A stretch of DNA of 64,000 nt from Streptomyces sp. QL37 (GTDB lineage Bacteria > Actinomycetota > Actinomycetes > Streptomycetales > Streptomycetaceae): the NCBI RefSeq assembly GCF_002941025.1, contig NZ_PTJS01000001.1, forward strand, positions 1,054,001 through 1,118,000. Direction: 5' to 3'. Made by a program: the position numbers and the translations under genes. A model generated the notes under the pieces. That model saw nothing but the letters and a program-made list of their open reading frames with translations, was not told where the DNA came from and searched no databases. The first letter of the stretch is position 1. Each line of letters opens with the position of its first letter. This document shows, one piece after another, positions 50,553 through 59,300 of this stretch.

Positions 50553-51898
50553 GCGGTCTTCTCCCCTATCCAGCGGGCCAGTTCGAGTGGGCTGAGGGCC
50601 GCCACGGGCATGCCGGCGGACACGAGCTGCCCCGCGACGCCCGTCGAGTAGCGGGGCCGGCCGGCGTCGTCGAGACTCGCGCAACCGAGGACGTGGCAGC
50701 CGGTGTTCACCAGAGCCCGCACTTCGGCCAGCAGTCCGCCGAGCGGCGCGCCCTCCTCGAAGTCGCTGATGACGACGACGAGGGTGCGGGTGGGCACCTC
50801 GATCAGGCTGCGGGCGTGCCGCAGCCCGGCGGCGATGTGCGTACCCCCGCCCACGCTCACCTCCAGCAGGAGGGAGAGGGGATCGTGCACATGGCCGGTG
50901 AGGTCGACCACCTCCGTGGAGAAGGCCAGGAATTGGGTGCTCAGGGTCGGCACCCCGGCGAGCACGGAGGCGGTCAGCGCGGACCAGATCGTGGACGCCT
51001 CCATGGATCCGGAGACGTCGGTGACCAGAATCAGTCGCCAGTCGGCCGACCGGCGGGCGCGACTGCGGAACACCGGCTTCTCGGGGATCACCTGGACCGT
51101 ACCGTCGGCTGTCCGGCGGGCGGTGGCGAGGTTGGCGCGCAGCGTGCGCGGCAGATCCAGTCGCCCGCCGGGGCGGCGGGTGGGCCGGGCGGACATCGTC
51201 CCGGTGAGTGCGGGCCGCAGCCGCGTGGCGAGCTGCCGGGTCAGTTCGTCGACCAGGTGGCGGACCAGGGGCCGGAGCGCGGCGAGGCGGGTTTCGGGGA
51301 GGCCGCCGGCGTACCGCAGGATCGTACGGAGCAGTTCCACGGAGGGGGTGGCGGCCGCCGGGTCGAGTTCGGTGAGGACGTCCTGCCGCCCTGTCGTGGC
51401 TGCGGCGGCGAGGACCTCCTCGCGGACGCCGGGGCCGAACAGTGCGGCCAGTTCCTCGGACCACTCGCGGACGCCGGGGAACGACGGTTCCCGGCCGCCA
51501 CCGCGACCTGTGCCGGGCAGGCCGCCGCGGGATCCCTCGCCGTGTCCCGCGCCGTAGAGCTCGTCCAGTGCGGTCGCCAGGCGGGCGGCGCCGGACGGCA
51601 GTTGGTCGGGGCGCCGGCGCCCTGGACCCATTGCTGCACCGGGTCGTCGAGCTGGACGACACCGCCTTCCTGGCCCGGCTCCCTGCCCTGCGCGGTGGCT
51701 TCGACACGCTGAGCCCGGCCGCCCGGGACAGACTTCTGGAGACCGTCGAGGAGCGGCTGGGCGAACGGGTGGACACCCTCGACGCGGACGATCCGGCCGA
51801 GCAGGCCCGTCGGACGGCCGCCGACCTCGCGGCCCGTGAACTCCTGACCGGCCTCGGCCTGCCCGTCCCGCCACCCGTGCACGACGATCAGTTTCCAC
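50549..51898 (-). CDS. vWA-domain protein (YehP-like) with a chimeric N-terminus
   Basis: 449 aa from GTG 51898. Only residues from about 97 onward (QLPSGAARLATALDELYGAG) look like the family; residues 1-96 are translated from the inverted repeat and are Arg/Pro-rich noise. ATG 51631 would give a 360-aa form close to normal length. The vWA domain has an intact MIDAS (LILVTDVSGSMEAS, Thr in GGGTHIAAG, Asp in VVVISDFEEG). It pairs with the AAA+ ATPase upstream; the two form a chaperone-like machine. The native N-terminal 20-30 residues seem to have been lost in the rearrangement at 51610. Confidence 0.8.
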   Translation of the reverse strand: METDRRARVAGRAGRGRSGVHGPRGRRPSDGPARPDRPRRGCPPVRPAAPRRSPEVCPGRPGSACRSHRAGQGAGPGRRCRPARRPGAAMGPGRRRPDQLPSGAARLATALDELYGAGHGEGSRGGLPGTGRGGGREPSFPGVREWSEELAALFGPGVREEVLAAAATTGRQDVLTELDPAAATPSVELLRTILRYAGGLPETRLAALRPLVRHLVDELTRQLATRLRPALTGTMSARPTRRPGGRLDLPRTLRANLATARRTADGTVQVIPEKPVFRSRARRSADWRLILVTDVSGSMEASTIWSALTASVLAGVPTLSTQFLAFSTEVVDLTGHVHDPLSLLLEVSVGGGTHIAAGLRHARSLIEVPTRTLVVVISDFEEGAPLGGLLAEVRALVNTGCHVLGCASLDDAGRPRYSTGVAGQLVSAGMPVAALSPLELARWIGEKTA

Positions 51899-52706
51899 CG
51901 TCGTCCGGCCACCCCGCCGCGACGCGCCCCCCGAAGGTCTCGGCCTCTTCGTGGCCCGTGAGCACCCTGACTCCCCCGGCGGCCGCGGCGATCAGCGGGG
52001 TGCCTTCGGCGGCCAGCCGGGCGAGGGCGTCGGTGAGCCGGATGCCGCCCACCCGGTCGGCCCGCTGGGCCAGTTCGAGCAGCGCGCGGGCGTCCTCGGG
52101 CTCCTCGGAGCCGGTCAGGCCGTCGACCTGGCGGACAGCCGCCGAGGTCAGGAGTTCACGGGCCGCGAGGTCGGCGGCCGTCCGCCAGGTCGACGGCCTG
52201 ACCGGCTCCGAGGAGCCCGAGGACGCCCGCGCGCTGCTCGAACTGGCCCAGCGGGCCGACCGGGTGGGCGGCATCCGGCTCACCGACGCCCTCGCCCGGC
52301 TGGCCGCCGAAGGCACCCCGCTGATCGCCGCGGCCGCCGGGGGAGTCAGGGTGCTCACGGGCCACGAAGAGGCCGAGACCTTCGGGGGGCGCGTCGCGGC
52401 GGGGTGGCCGGACGACGGTGGAAACTGATCGTCGTGCACGGGTGGCGGGACGGGCAGGCCGAGGCCGGTCAGGAGTTCACGGGCCGCGAGGTCGGCGGCC
52501 GTCCGACGGGCCTGCTCGGCCGGATCGTCCGCGTCGAGGGTGTCCACCCGTTCGCCCAGCCGCTCCTCGACGGTCTCCAGAAGTCTGTCCCGGGCGGCCG
52601 GGCTCAGCGTGTCGAAGCCACCGCGCAGGGCAGGGAGCCGGGCCAGGAAGGCGGTGTCGTCCAGCTCGACGACCCGGTGCAGCAATGGGTCCAGGGCGCC
52701 GGCGCC
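51610..52706. repeat. 527-bp inverted repeat with 43-bp spacer
   Basis: Arms 51610-52136 and 52180-52706 are inverse copies (checked by reading through several long stretches; no mismatch seen). Each arm holds a copy of the end of the DUF5682 gene and of an inner part of the same gene in opposite orientation. The spacer repeats sequence found at 52467-52505. The left arm replaces the true junction between the DUF5682 and vWA genes. It may be a real template-switch rearrangement or an assembly/library artefact. Confidence 0.85.
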
Positions 52707-55121
52707 GACGGTCAGGAGCGGGCCCGCCACGGTGAGGACGCCGGTGAGGCGGGCGGTGAGCGTGGCCCGGGAGGCGCCGTCCACGGCTCCGTCCATCCAG
52801 GAGGCGACGCGTCCCCCGAAGGTCTCGGCCTCTTCGTGGCCCGTGAGCACCCTGACTCCCCCGGCGGCCGCGGCGATCAGCGGGGTGCCTTCGGCGGCCA
52901 GCCGGGCGAGGGCGTCGGTGAGCCGGATGCCGCCCACCCGGTCGGCCCGCTGGGCCAGTTCGAGCAGCGCGCGGGCGTCCTCGGGCTCCTCGGAGCCGGT
53001 CAGGCCGTCGACCTGGCGGACAGCCGCCGAGGTCAGGAGTTCGGCTGCGCGCGCGGTGCCGGCGGCACGGGCGGTGGCGTCCGGGGCCGAGGCGTCGCCG
53101 GGCGCGGCCAGGCCCGGCAGGTGGCCGGCGTCGATGCGATCCAGCAGATCGAGTCCGGAGAGGAGTTCGGGAAGGGTACCGCTCGCGGGGAGTACGGAAG
53201 CCACTTCCGTCAGCCGTTCGTCGGCCAGGGCGGGGAGCCCGCACCCGGCGGCCTCCGTGAGGCCTCGGACGACCTGGGCGGCCGTCGGGCCGCCCTCCGC
53301 GCGCTCGGACGCGTGCCGCTGCCGCAGCACGCCCTCGGCCGCCTGGGCCGGGGTGACGCCGCGGGCCCCGGCCGCGGTGAGCATCGCCGCTGTCGCCGGG
53401 GTCCACCGCACCTGCCAGCGCGTGGTGAGTCCTTCGGTGCCCGCCGCGCCGGTCACCGCCTGCTCCTGCGCGTAGGGGATGCCGCACACCGTCAGCCTGC
53501 GCAGCAGCAGTTCGCGGCGCCGGTCCAGGGTGGAGCGGGCCGGGTCGAGCCGGAGGTCGCGCGGTGTCCTCTCCGACGCTTCCGCCGGGCCGGGGAGGGA
53601 GAGCGCCGCGGTCTCGGCCTCGACGGCAGGGGCCAGTCCGCTGCGTGGAGCGGCGGGCGCGGGCCGTCCGGTGCGGGCTCCTACGAGGACGCGTTCGAGG
53701 GCCTGGGCGACGGCGCGGCCCGTGCCGTAGGTCTCGCCGCGCCCCAGCACCGTCTGTACGGCTTCGAGGAGTTCACCGCGGCCGGGGGCCGGCAGGTCGC
53801 GCAGGCGGGCCAGGTCACCGGCCATCCGGACGATCTCCTGGCCGTCCGCGGGGCCGTAGGGGTGGCCCTGTTCGCGCAGGGCGGCGCAGACGCGGACCGC
53901 GGTGCGGATGAGGGCCTCGTGCAGTGCGGCCGGGTCCCCGGCGGCGTCCAGGACGGTGTGCTGCCACTCCGGGTCCCGGATGCCGGCCGGGTAGCCGGAC
54001 CGTGAGTCGAGCAGCGGGTACGTGTACGGGACCAGGGAGACCGTGCACGCCGCCGCCCCGGCGGCGCCGTTCACATGGCCGTCCACTGCCGGATCGGGCG
54101 CGGCACCGGCAGCGGACGGAGCGTCCGGCGGCGCGGCACCGGCAGCGTCCGGCGCGTCCGGTGCCGCGTCCCCGGCAGCGGACGACAGCAGCGCCGGGGT
54201 GTGGAAGGCGCCCACCACCACGGCGGGCCGCCGGCCGCTCGCCAGGGTCGCGGCGACATGTCCCCGCATACATGACTCGCGCGCCAGGTCCGTACCGCTC
54301 ACCCCGCCCCGTGCCTCGGCCTCCTGCCGCAGCGCCCAGCCGGTGAGCAGAGCGGCACGGCGGAGCGCCTCGGGTGTCGAACCGGGCGCGCCGGCCTCCA
54401 CCAGACGGTCCCACAGGTCGTCGCCGTCCCGGCCGGTGAGCCGGGACCGGAGCGCGGCGGACAGCCCGTGCCCCTCCCCCGGCAGGGACGCGGAGTCGGC
54501 GCCCGGGGCGGGGGGCGGGGTGTCCGGGCCGCCCCCCGCCCACGCACGGTGGGCGAGCGGCAGATCGCAGGCGACGGCCGGGATCCCCTTTCGTGCCGCC
54601 CAGCGCAGAGCGACCAGTTCGGGCGAGAAGTCCGCGAACGGGTAGAAGGCCGGTCCCCGTTCGCCTGCCGAGCCGGGCCCGTCGCCGGGCACGGCGGCCA
54701 GTGCCACCGGGGCCTCTGTCTCCTCGTGGGCGAGCCACCCCAGCCAGGGCTGGAATTCGGCGGGCAGTTCGACGAGGAGGACGTCGGGCGCAGCCGCGTC
54801 CAGCAGGGCCGGGAGCGCGGCCGCCAGCGAGGGCGCGTGGTGGCGCACACCGATCAGGAACGGTGACCCCGGTCCCGTCGCAGCGAGAGCCGCCACCGCG
54901 GCTTCCGGGGTGGCGGGCCCGGCCGCCGGGCCCCGCACCGGGGACGCGGCCGGCGCATCGGCGGTGGGTAGCGCCTCGGCAGTGGACCGCGCCTGGGGCG
55001 TGGACCGCGGCTCGGGGGTGGACCGCGGCTCGGGGGTGGACCGCGTCTCGGAGGTGGACCGCTCGGGGGTGGACCGGGTCTCGGAGGTGGACCGCGGCTC
55101 GGGGGTGGTCGGCTCTCTCAT
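51888..55121 (-). CDS. DUF5682 protein (YehM-like), C-terminus disrupted by rearrangement
   Basis: 1077 aa as read. Residues 1-60 are Pro/Thr/Ser tandem repeats. From FLIGVRHHAPSLAAALPALLDAAAPDVLLVELPAEF to about residue 895 (PPPVHDDQFP) it is a normal DUF5682 protein, a family with a Tiki/TraB-like HxxH..E start that suggests metal-dependent hydrolysis. After that the frame runs through the inverted repeat: first antisense sequence (RPPKVSASSWPVSTLTPPAA), then a repeated inner segment, ending in AAGWPDDGGN. The last 180 residues are therefore aberrant. Third in the YehI-L-M-P-Q-like operon. Confidence 0.78.
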   Translation of the reverse strand: MREPTTPEPRSTSETRSTPERSTSETRSTPEPRSTPEPRSTPQARSTAEALPTADAPAASPVRGPAAGPATPEAAVAALAATGPGSPFLIGVRHHAPSLAAALPALLDAAAPDVLLVELPAEFQPWLGWLAHEETEAPVALAAVPGDGPGSAGERGPAFYPFADFSPELVALRWAARKGIPAVACDLPLAHRAWAGGGPDTPPPAPGADSASLPGEGHGLSAALRSRLTGRDGDDLWDRLVEAGAPGSTPEALRRAALLTGWALRQEAEARGGVSGTDLARESCMRGHVAATLASGRRPAVVVGAFHTPALLSSAAGDAAPDAPDAAGAAPPDAPSAAGAAPDPAVDGHVNGAAGAAACTVSLVPYTYPLLDSRSGYPAGIRDPEWQHTVLDAAGDPAALHEALIRTAVRVCAALREQGHPYGPADGQEIVRMAGDLARLRDLPAPGRGELLEAVQTVLGRGETYGTGRAVAQALERVLVGARTGRPAPAAPRSGLAPAVEAETAALSLPGPAEASERTPRDLRLDPARSTLDRRRELLLRRLTVCGIPYAQEQAVTGAAGTEGLTTRWQVRWTPATAAMLTAAGARGVTPAQAAEGVLRQRHASERAEGGPTAAQVVRGLTEAAGCGLPALADERLTEVASVLPASGTLPELLSGLDLLDRIDAGHLPGLAAPGDASAPDATARAAGTARAAELLTSAAVRQVDGLTGSEEPEDARALLELAQRADRVGGIRLTDALARLAAEGTPLIAAAAGGVRVLTGHEEAETFGGRVASWMDGAVDGASRATLTARLTGVLTVAGPLLTVGAGALDPLLHRVVELDDTAFLARLPALRGGFDTLSPAARDRLLETVEERLGERVDTLDADDPAEQARRTAADLAARELLTGLGLPVPPPVHDDQFPPSSGHPAATRPPKVSASSWPVSTLTPPAAAAISGVPSAASRARASVSRMPPTRSARWASSSSARASSGSSEPVRPSTWRTAADLAARELLTSAAVRQVDGLTGSEEPEDARALLELAQRADRVGGIRLTDALARLAAEGTPLIAAAAGGVRVLTGHEEAETFGGRVAAGWPDDGGN
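51928..52157. repeat. Direct repeat copy 1 (230 bp) of an inner DUF5682 segment
   Basis: Identical as read to 52813-53042 (offset 885 bp). Copy 2 is in its native place in the gene; copy 1 lies at the centre of the inverted repeat. The copies end in GGTCAGGAGTTC, which also starts the C-terminal segment at 52467, pointing to a 12-bp microhomology as the switch point. Confidence 0.8.
52813..53042. repeat. Direct repeat copy 2 (native position)
   Basis: The original segment, encoding LTSAAVRQVDGLTGSEEPED to EEAETFGGRV of the DUF5682 protein on the minus strand. Confidence 0.8.
54990..55105. repeat. 18-bp coding tandem repeats
   Basis: About six imperfect units of GGTGGACCGCGGCTCGGG type encode RSTPEP/RSTSET repeats at the N-terminus of the DUF5682 protein. 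Such repeats can change length by slippage and form a flexible tail. Confidence 0.75.
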
Positions 55122-55124
55122 CCG

Positions 55125-56345
55125 TCAGTTCTCCAGCACCGCGCGCAGGTCCCACAGAGCACGCCAGGTTGCCGACCCCTGCTCCGCGCGCCGGCGGACC
55201 GGCCCGTCCCAGTAACCCAGCAGCCGCGCCGCGTCGGCGGGGTCGTCCTTCCGGACCACGCCGAGCAGATGGCCGGGCAGGAGCGAGAGCACGTCCCGGT
55301 CACCGGGGAAGTACGCGGCGGCCAGTCCCATGGAACCCGCGACGGAGACCGCCTCCGCCGTGCTCATCACCGTGGAGGGGCGCTCGACCTCCCAGCCCTC
55401 CGCGGAGCGGCCCTCGCGCAGGTCCCGGAAGGCGGTGACAAGGGCCTCCAGGACCGCGTCGTCCACCTGGTAGGCGGCGCCCACGCGTTCGACGGCTGCC
55501 CGCGACTGGCGGCGGACGAGCGCGGTCTCGGCGTCCACGTCCCCGATGGGGCCCACGGTCTCGAAGTTGAAACGCCGCTTCAGTGCGGCCGACATCTCCG
55601 AGACGCCCTTGTCCCGCAGGTTCGCGGTGGCGATGAGGGTGAACCCCGGGGCCGCGTGCACCTGGGCCCCCTCGCCGCCCGCGAGTTCGGGGACCGCGAT
55701 CCGCCGCTCGGAGAGCAGCGACACGAGGGCGTCCTGGACCTCCGGCAGGCAGCGGGTGACCTCCTCGACGCGGGCGACGGCGCCCCGGGTCATGGCGGTG
55801 AGTACCGGGGAGGGCACCAGGGCCTGCTCGGTGGGGCCCTGGGCGAGCAGCAGCGCGTAGTTCCAGCCGTACTTGAGCTGGTCCTCGGTGGTGCCCGCGG
55901 TGCCCTGCACGGTGAGCGCGCTGGTTCCGCAGACGGCCGCCGACAGCAGCTCGGAGAGCATGGACTTGGCGGTGCCGGGTTCGCCCACGAGGAGGAGTCC
56001 GCGCTCCCCGGCAAGGGTGACCACGCACCGTTCGACCAGGGCGCGCTCGCCGACGAACTTCTGCTCGATCACCAGGCGGCGCGGCACCCCGGCTCCGGGC
56101 CGGGCGCCCTTCGGCAGGCTCAGTGCCTCGCCCGCGCTGCCCATCACGAAGGTGACGACGGCGCGTGGGGTGAGCAGCCAGCCGGGCGGGCGGGGCCCGG
56201 AGTCGTGGTCGGCGAGGAAGGCCAGCTCGGTGGCGTACCGGTCCTCGGGCGGCGTGACCTGGCGGTGCTCCCGGCCGGGGGCCGTCGCCCGGTCCGGGAC
56301 GCCGCCGGTGGAGGTGTCCAAGGTGGTAGTGGTGTCGTTCGTCAT
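55125..56345 (-). CDS. MoxR-like AAA+ ATPase (YehL-like)
   Basis: 406 aa from ATG 56345, overlapping the previous stop as ATGA; longer starts are shadows. Walker A is GEPGTAKS (around residue 140), Walker B is altered (ARVEEVTRCLPEVQDALVSLL), sensor 1 is TLIATANLRDKG, and the arginine segment is SAALKRRFNFET. It remodels partners together with the vWA protein of this operon. Confidence 0.9.
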   Translation of the reverse strand: MTNDTTTTLDTSTGGVPDRATAPGREHRQVTPPEDRYATELAFLADHDSGPRPPGWLLTPRAVVTFVMGSAGEALSLPKGARPGAGVPRRLVIEQKFVGERALVERCVVTLAGERGLLLVGEPGTAKSMLSELLSAAVCGTSALTVQGTAGTTEDQLKYGWNYALLLAQGPTEQALVPSPVLTAMTRGAVARVEEVTRCLPEVQDALVSLLSERRIAVPELAGGEGAQVHAAPGFTLIATANLRDKGVSEMSAALKRRFNFETVGPIGDVDAETALVRRQSRAAVERVGAAYQVDDAVLEALVTAFRDLREGRSAEGWEVERPSTVMSTAEAVSVAGSMGLAAAYFPGDRDVLSLLPGHLLGVVRKDDPADAARLLGYWDGPVRRRAEQGSATWRALWDLRAVLEN

Positions 56346-59300
56346 CGGCGGCGGCCCTTCCGGGATGCGCGGGTGTCCAGTTCTTCGAAGGCGGGGGCGT
56401 CGCCGCCCCGGACCTGCGCCCAGGCGGCTGCGAACAGCGCGGGCACGGGGAGGTGGGGCAGGGTCCGGGTGGACCCGGCCACGGGGTACAGGCATTCCTT
56501 CCAGGTCTCCAGCGGCAGTCCGGGCGCGCCGCGTTCGAGCCAGCCGCAGGGGAGGAACAGGGTGCGGCCGGCGCGGGAGCGCTTCGCCTCCACGACGAGG
56601 TCGGTGGCGGCGAGCTCAGCCCTGGCCTGCTTGACCCGTGCCGGCTTCCACCCGGTCCAGCGGACGCAGTTGCGGTCCGTCGGATCGGGCAGGGCGAGCA
56701 GCATCAGGTAAAGGGCGGCGGCGTCCGCGCTCAGGCCGAGGGCGTCGGCGGCCTCGGCCACGAGGTCCGGCACGGTACGCGTCGGGTCCTGGGCCGGGTG
56801 GTGCTGGGAGCCGTCGGGTGCGCCCGCCGAGGCCAACGCGTCGGTCTCCTCGCCCAGCAGCGCGCGCAGGGCGAGCAGATCGCCGGTGCTGTGAGGGCCG
56901 ACGGTCCCCTCGACGAGGCCGAACGCCGGGTCGTCGGGGCCTGTCAGGCCCGCCGGTCGGATCAGCAGCCGCTCGTTGTCGCCGTGGATGGGGACGAGGA
57001 GCAGCGCCGTGCCGGCCCGGACCAGACCGTCGGCGCCGGCGCCGCCGGAGCCGGGGAGCCCGTGGGCGGCGCGGACCACGGGGCCGATCGAGCCCCCCGA
57101 CTCGGTCCAGTCCAGACCGAGGTCCAGCACCAGGTCCGGGTCGGCGAGGCGTGCACGCAGGGCCGCGAGGCCGACGGGCAGGTGCGCCCGCAGGGGGTGC
57201 CCGTACGGCAGCGTGTAGGCGACGGTGCGCAGGGCGGTCAGGGCCGTGTGGACCACACCGCGTGCGCTCACCCTGCGCAGGCCCGGGCGACCGGTGCCGT
57301 CCTGGACCTCGGTGCCGTGGGCGAGCCAGGTCCGGGAGCCCGCGTTGAGGATCAGGTCGACCGCGCCCGGGGTGGTGCCCGACAGATCCAGGTCCAGCTC
57401 CTCGGGGACGCGGACGAGGGAGGCCAGCCGCTTCTCCCAGACCTCGGCGGCGGTCCGGACGTCGGGCCCCGTGGACCACAGCTCGGCCGGGTCCGCCGGC
57501 AGCAGCGCTCGGAGCAGGGCGTGCCGGTCGTCACTGGGCAGGGCGGCAAGCCTGGCCTGGGCCGCCTCGAAGGCACGTGCCTTCGCCCCGAGCAGCGCGA
57601 GCGCCTCGGTGCCGGGCTCCTCGACGGCTGCCGACAGCAGGGCGGCGGCCTGGAGAGGGCCGATCCCGGTGGCCGTGTGGAACGCCTCGACGGCTTCCGG
57701 GCGCCAGGGCGCCGGGCCCCGCTCCCGTACCAGGGCGGTGAGCCGGGTGAGCCGGTCGGGATCGATGCCCTGCCGGTGAACGTGCTCGCGGTCCAGGGTG
57801 AAGCCGGGAACGGGGCCGAAGACGCCGGTCGGGTCGTGGTCGAGGGCGAGCCAGCGTGCCGCGTCCTCCCGGGAGTTCCGGCCGCGGTGGGCGACGACCA
57901 CGACGGTGCGGGCGCCCTTGCGCAGTACCTGGCCGAGGCGGTGCACGGCCTCGGGGCGTCCCGGCCCGGATGCCCCTCCGACGAACGGCTCGACGAGCTC
58001 CACCTGCCGGACCGTGCCCGCCGGGTCGGCCAGCGGACCTGCGGCGAGCGTGTCCAGCAGCACGAGGAGACCGGCGCGGTGCTCGGGGGCGGTGGCCTCC
58101 GAAGCGGCCCGGTAGGCCAGCTCGGGCAGTTCGTCGAGGAGGAAGGTCCAGGCCAGGGCGTCGGCCGGCACGGTGTACTCGTCCCGCTGCCAGCCGTCCA
58201 CGGCGGTGAACGGGGTCTTGGACGGAATGGCCGGGCCGAACGCCGGCTCGCCGCCCAGGACATGATTGATGGCCAGGATCTGCCGGATCACGGTCCACCG
58301 GCTCCCGACGCCCCCCCAGTGGCCGTGCATCCGCTTGGAGCCCCAGGCAGAGGCGTTCCGCAGGGTCACGTCGTCGCCGTGCTCGGGCGAGTGGTCGAAG
58401 AACATGCCGTGGGTGCGTGCGGTGGTCCGGGGGGTGGCCGGCTGCGCGGCCTGGGGCGGTTCCAGATACCGGAAGATCGCGACAGCCCGGTCCACGGCGT
58501 TCCGGACGATCGCGGTGACGCCCGCGCGGAGCCGCGTGTCGGACACCTCGGGCAGCGCCCGGGCGACGGCCTCCTCGCTCAGTTCCCGTACGGAGGGCCC
58601 GGTGTACTCCTCGACGGCCCGGAATGCCTCCGTGTGCTGGGCGACCGCGTCGACGACCTCCTTGAACAGCTCGTCCGCGCGGGAGTCGGTCATGTCACGC
58701 AGGGCGGCGGAGCCCCGCTCGTCCCTCGGGCGCAGGGCGTGCCAGTAGGCGACGGGAGGCAGGTAGGGGGTGCCCGCCGCGTTGTTCCCGCCGGAGGAGC
58801 CGGGGATGACGGACCACAGTCCCCCACCGACGCCGTCCGTGTCCGCCGGGTGCGCCTCGACGGAGCGATGGCGCAGGGCCACGACCGGCCGTGACCCGCC
58901 GGGCAGGGCGAGGGCGCCGAGCGGCACCGGGGAGCCGCCGTCGGGCAGCGGGTGCGGCAGGGTGACCGTGCGGCCGTCAGGGGTGCCGGCGGCGATCCGG
59001 TGCCCGTCGGCGGGGGCGGCCGTGCCGGGCTCGGTGACCGTGCGGCGGACCCAGCGGCCGAGAACCGTGCCGTCCGTGCCGAACGGAGTGGTCTCCAGAC
59101 CGGGCTGGAGGGGCAGCACCTGGCAGTGCTCGGTGAGCAGCCGTGTGCCGTCCCGCACCCCGGTACGGAGGAAGGCGGGGAGGGAGGCGCGGCCGTGCGT
59201 GCCGCCGGCAGGGTCGTACTCCAGCCACACCCGCTGCGTGCCCTGGTGGCCCTCCCGCCAGTAACCGTTGCCGTCGGAGATGACGGCGTGCTCGGTCGGG

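Noticed and set aside
51951..54005. 684-codon plus-strand open frame over the DUF5682 gene
   Set aside because: Antisense, and part of it is the inverted repeat; Gly/Arg/Ala-rich without a domain.
54990..55105. CRISPR-like short repeats
   Set aside because: Units are contiguous 18-bp coding repeats without spacers, in frame with RSTPEP/RSTSET.
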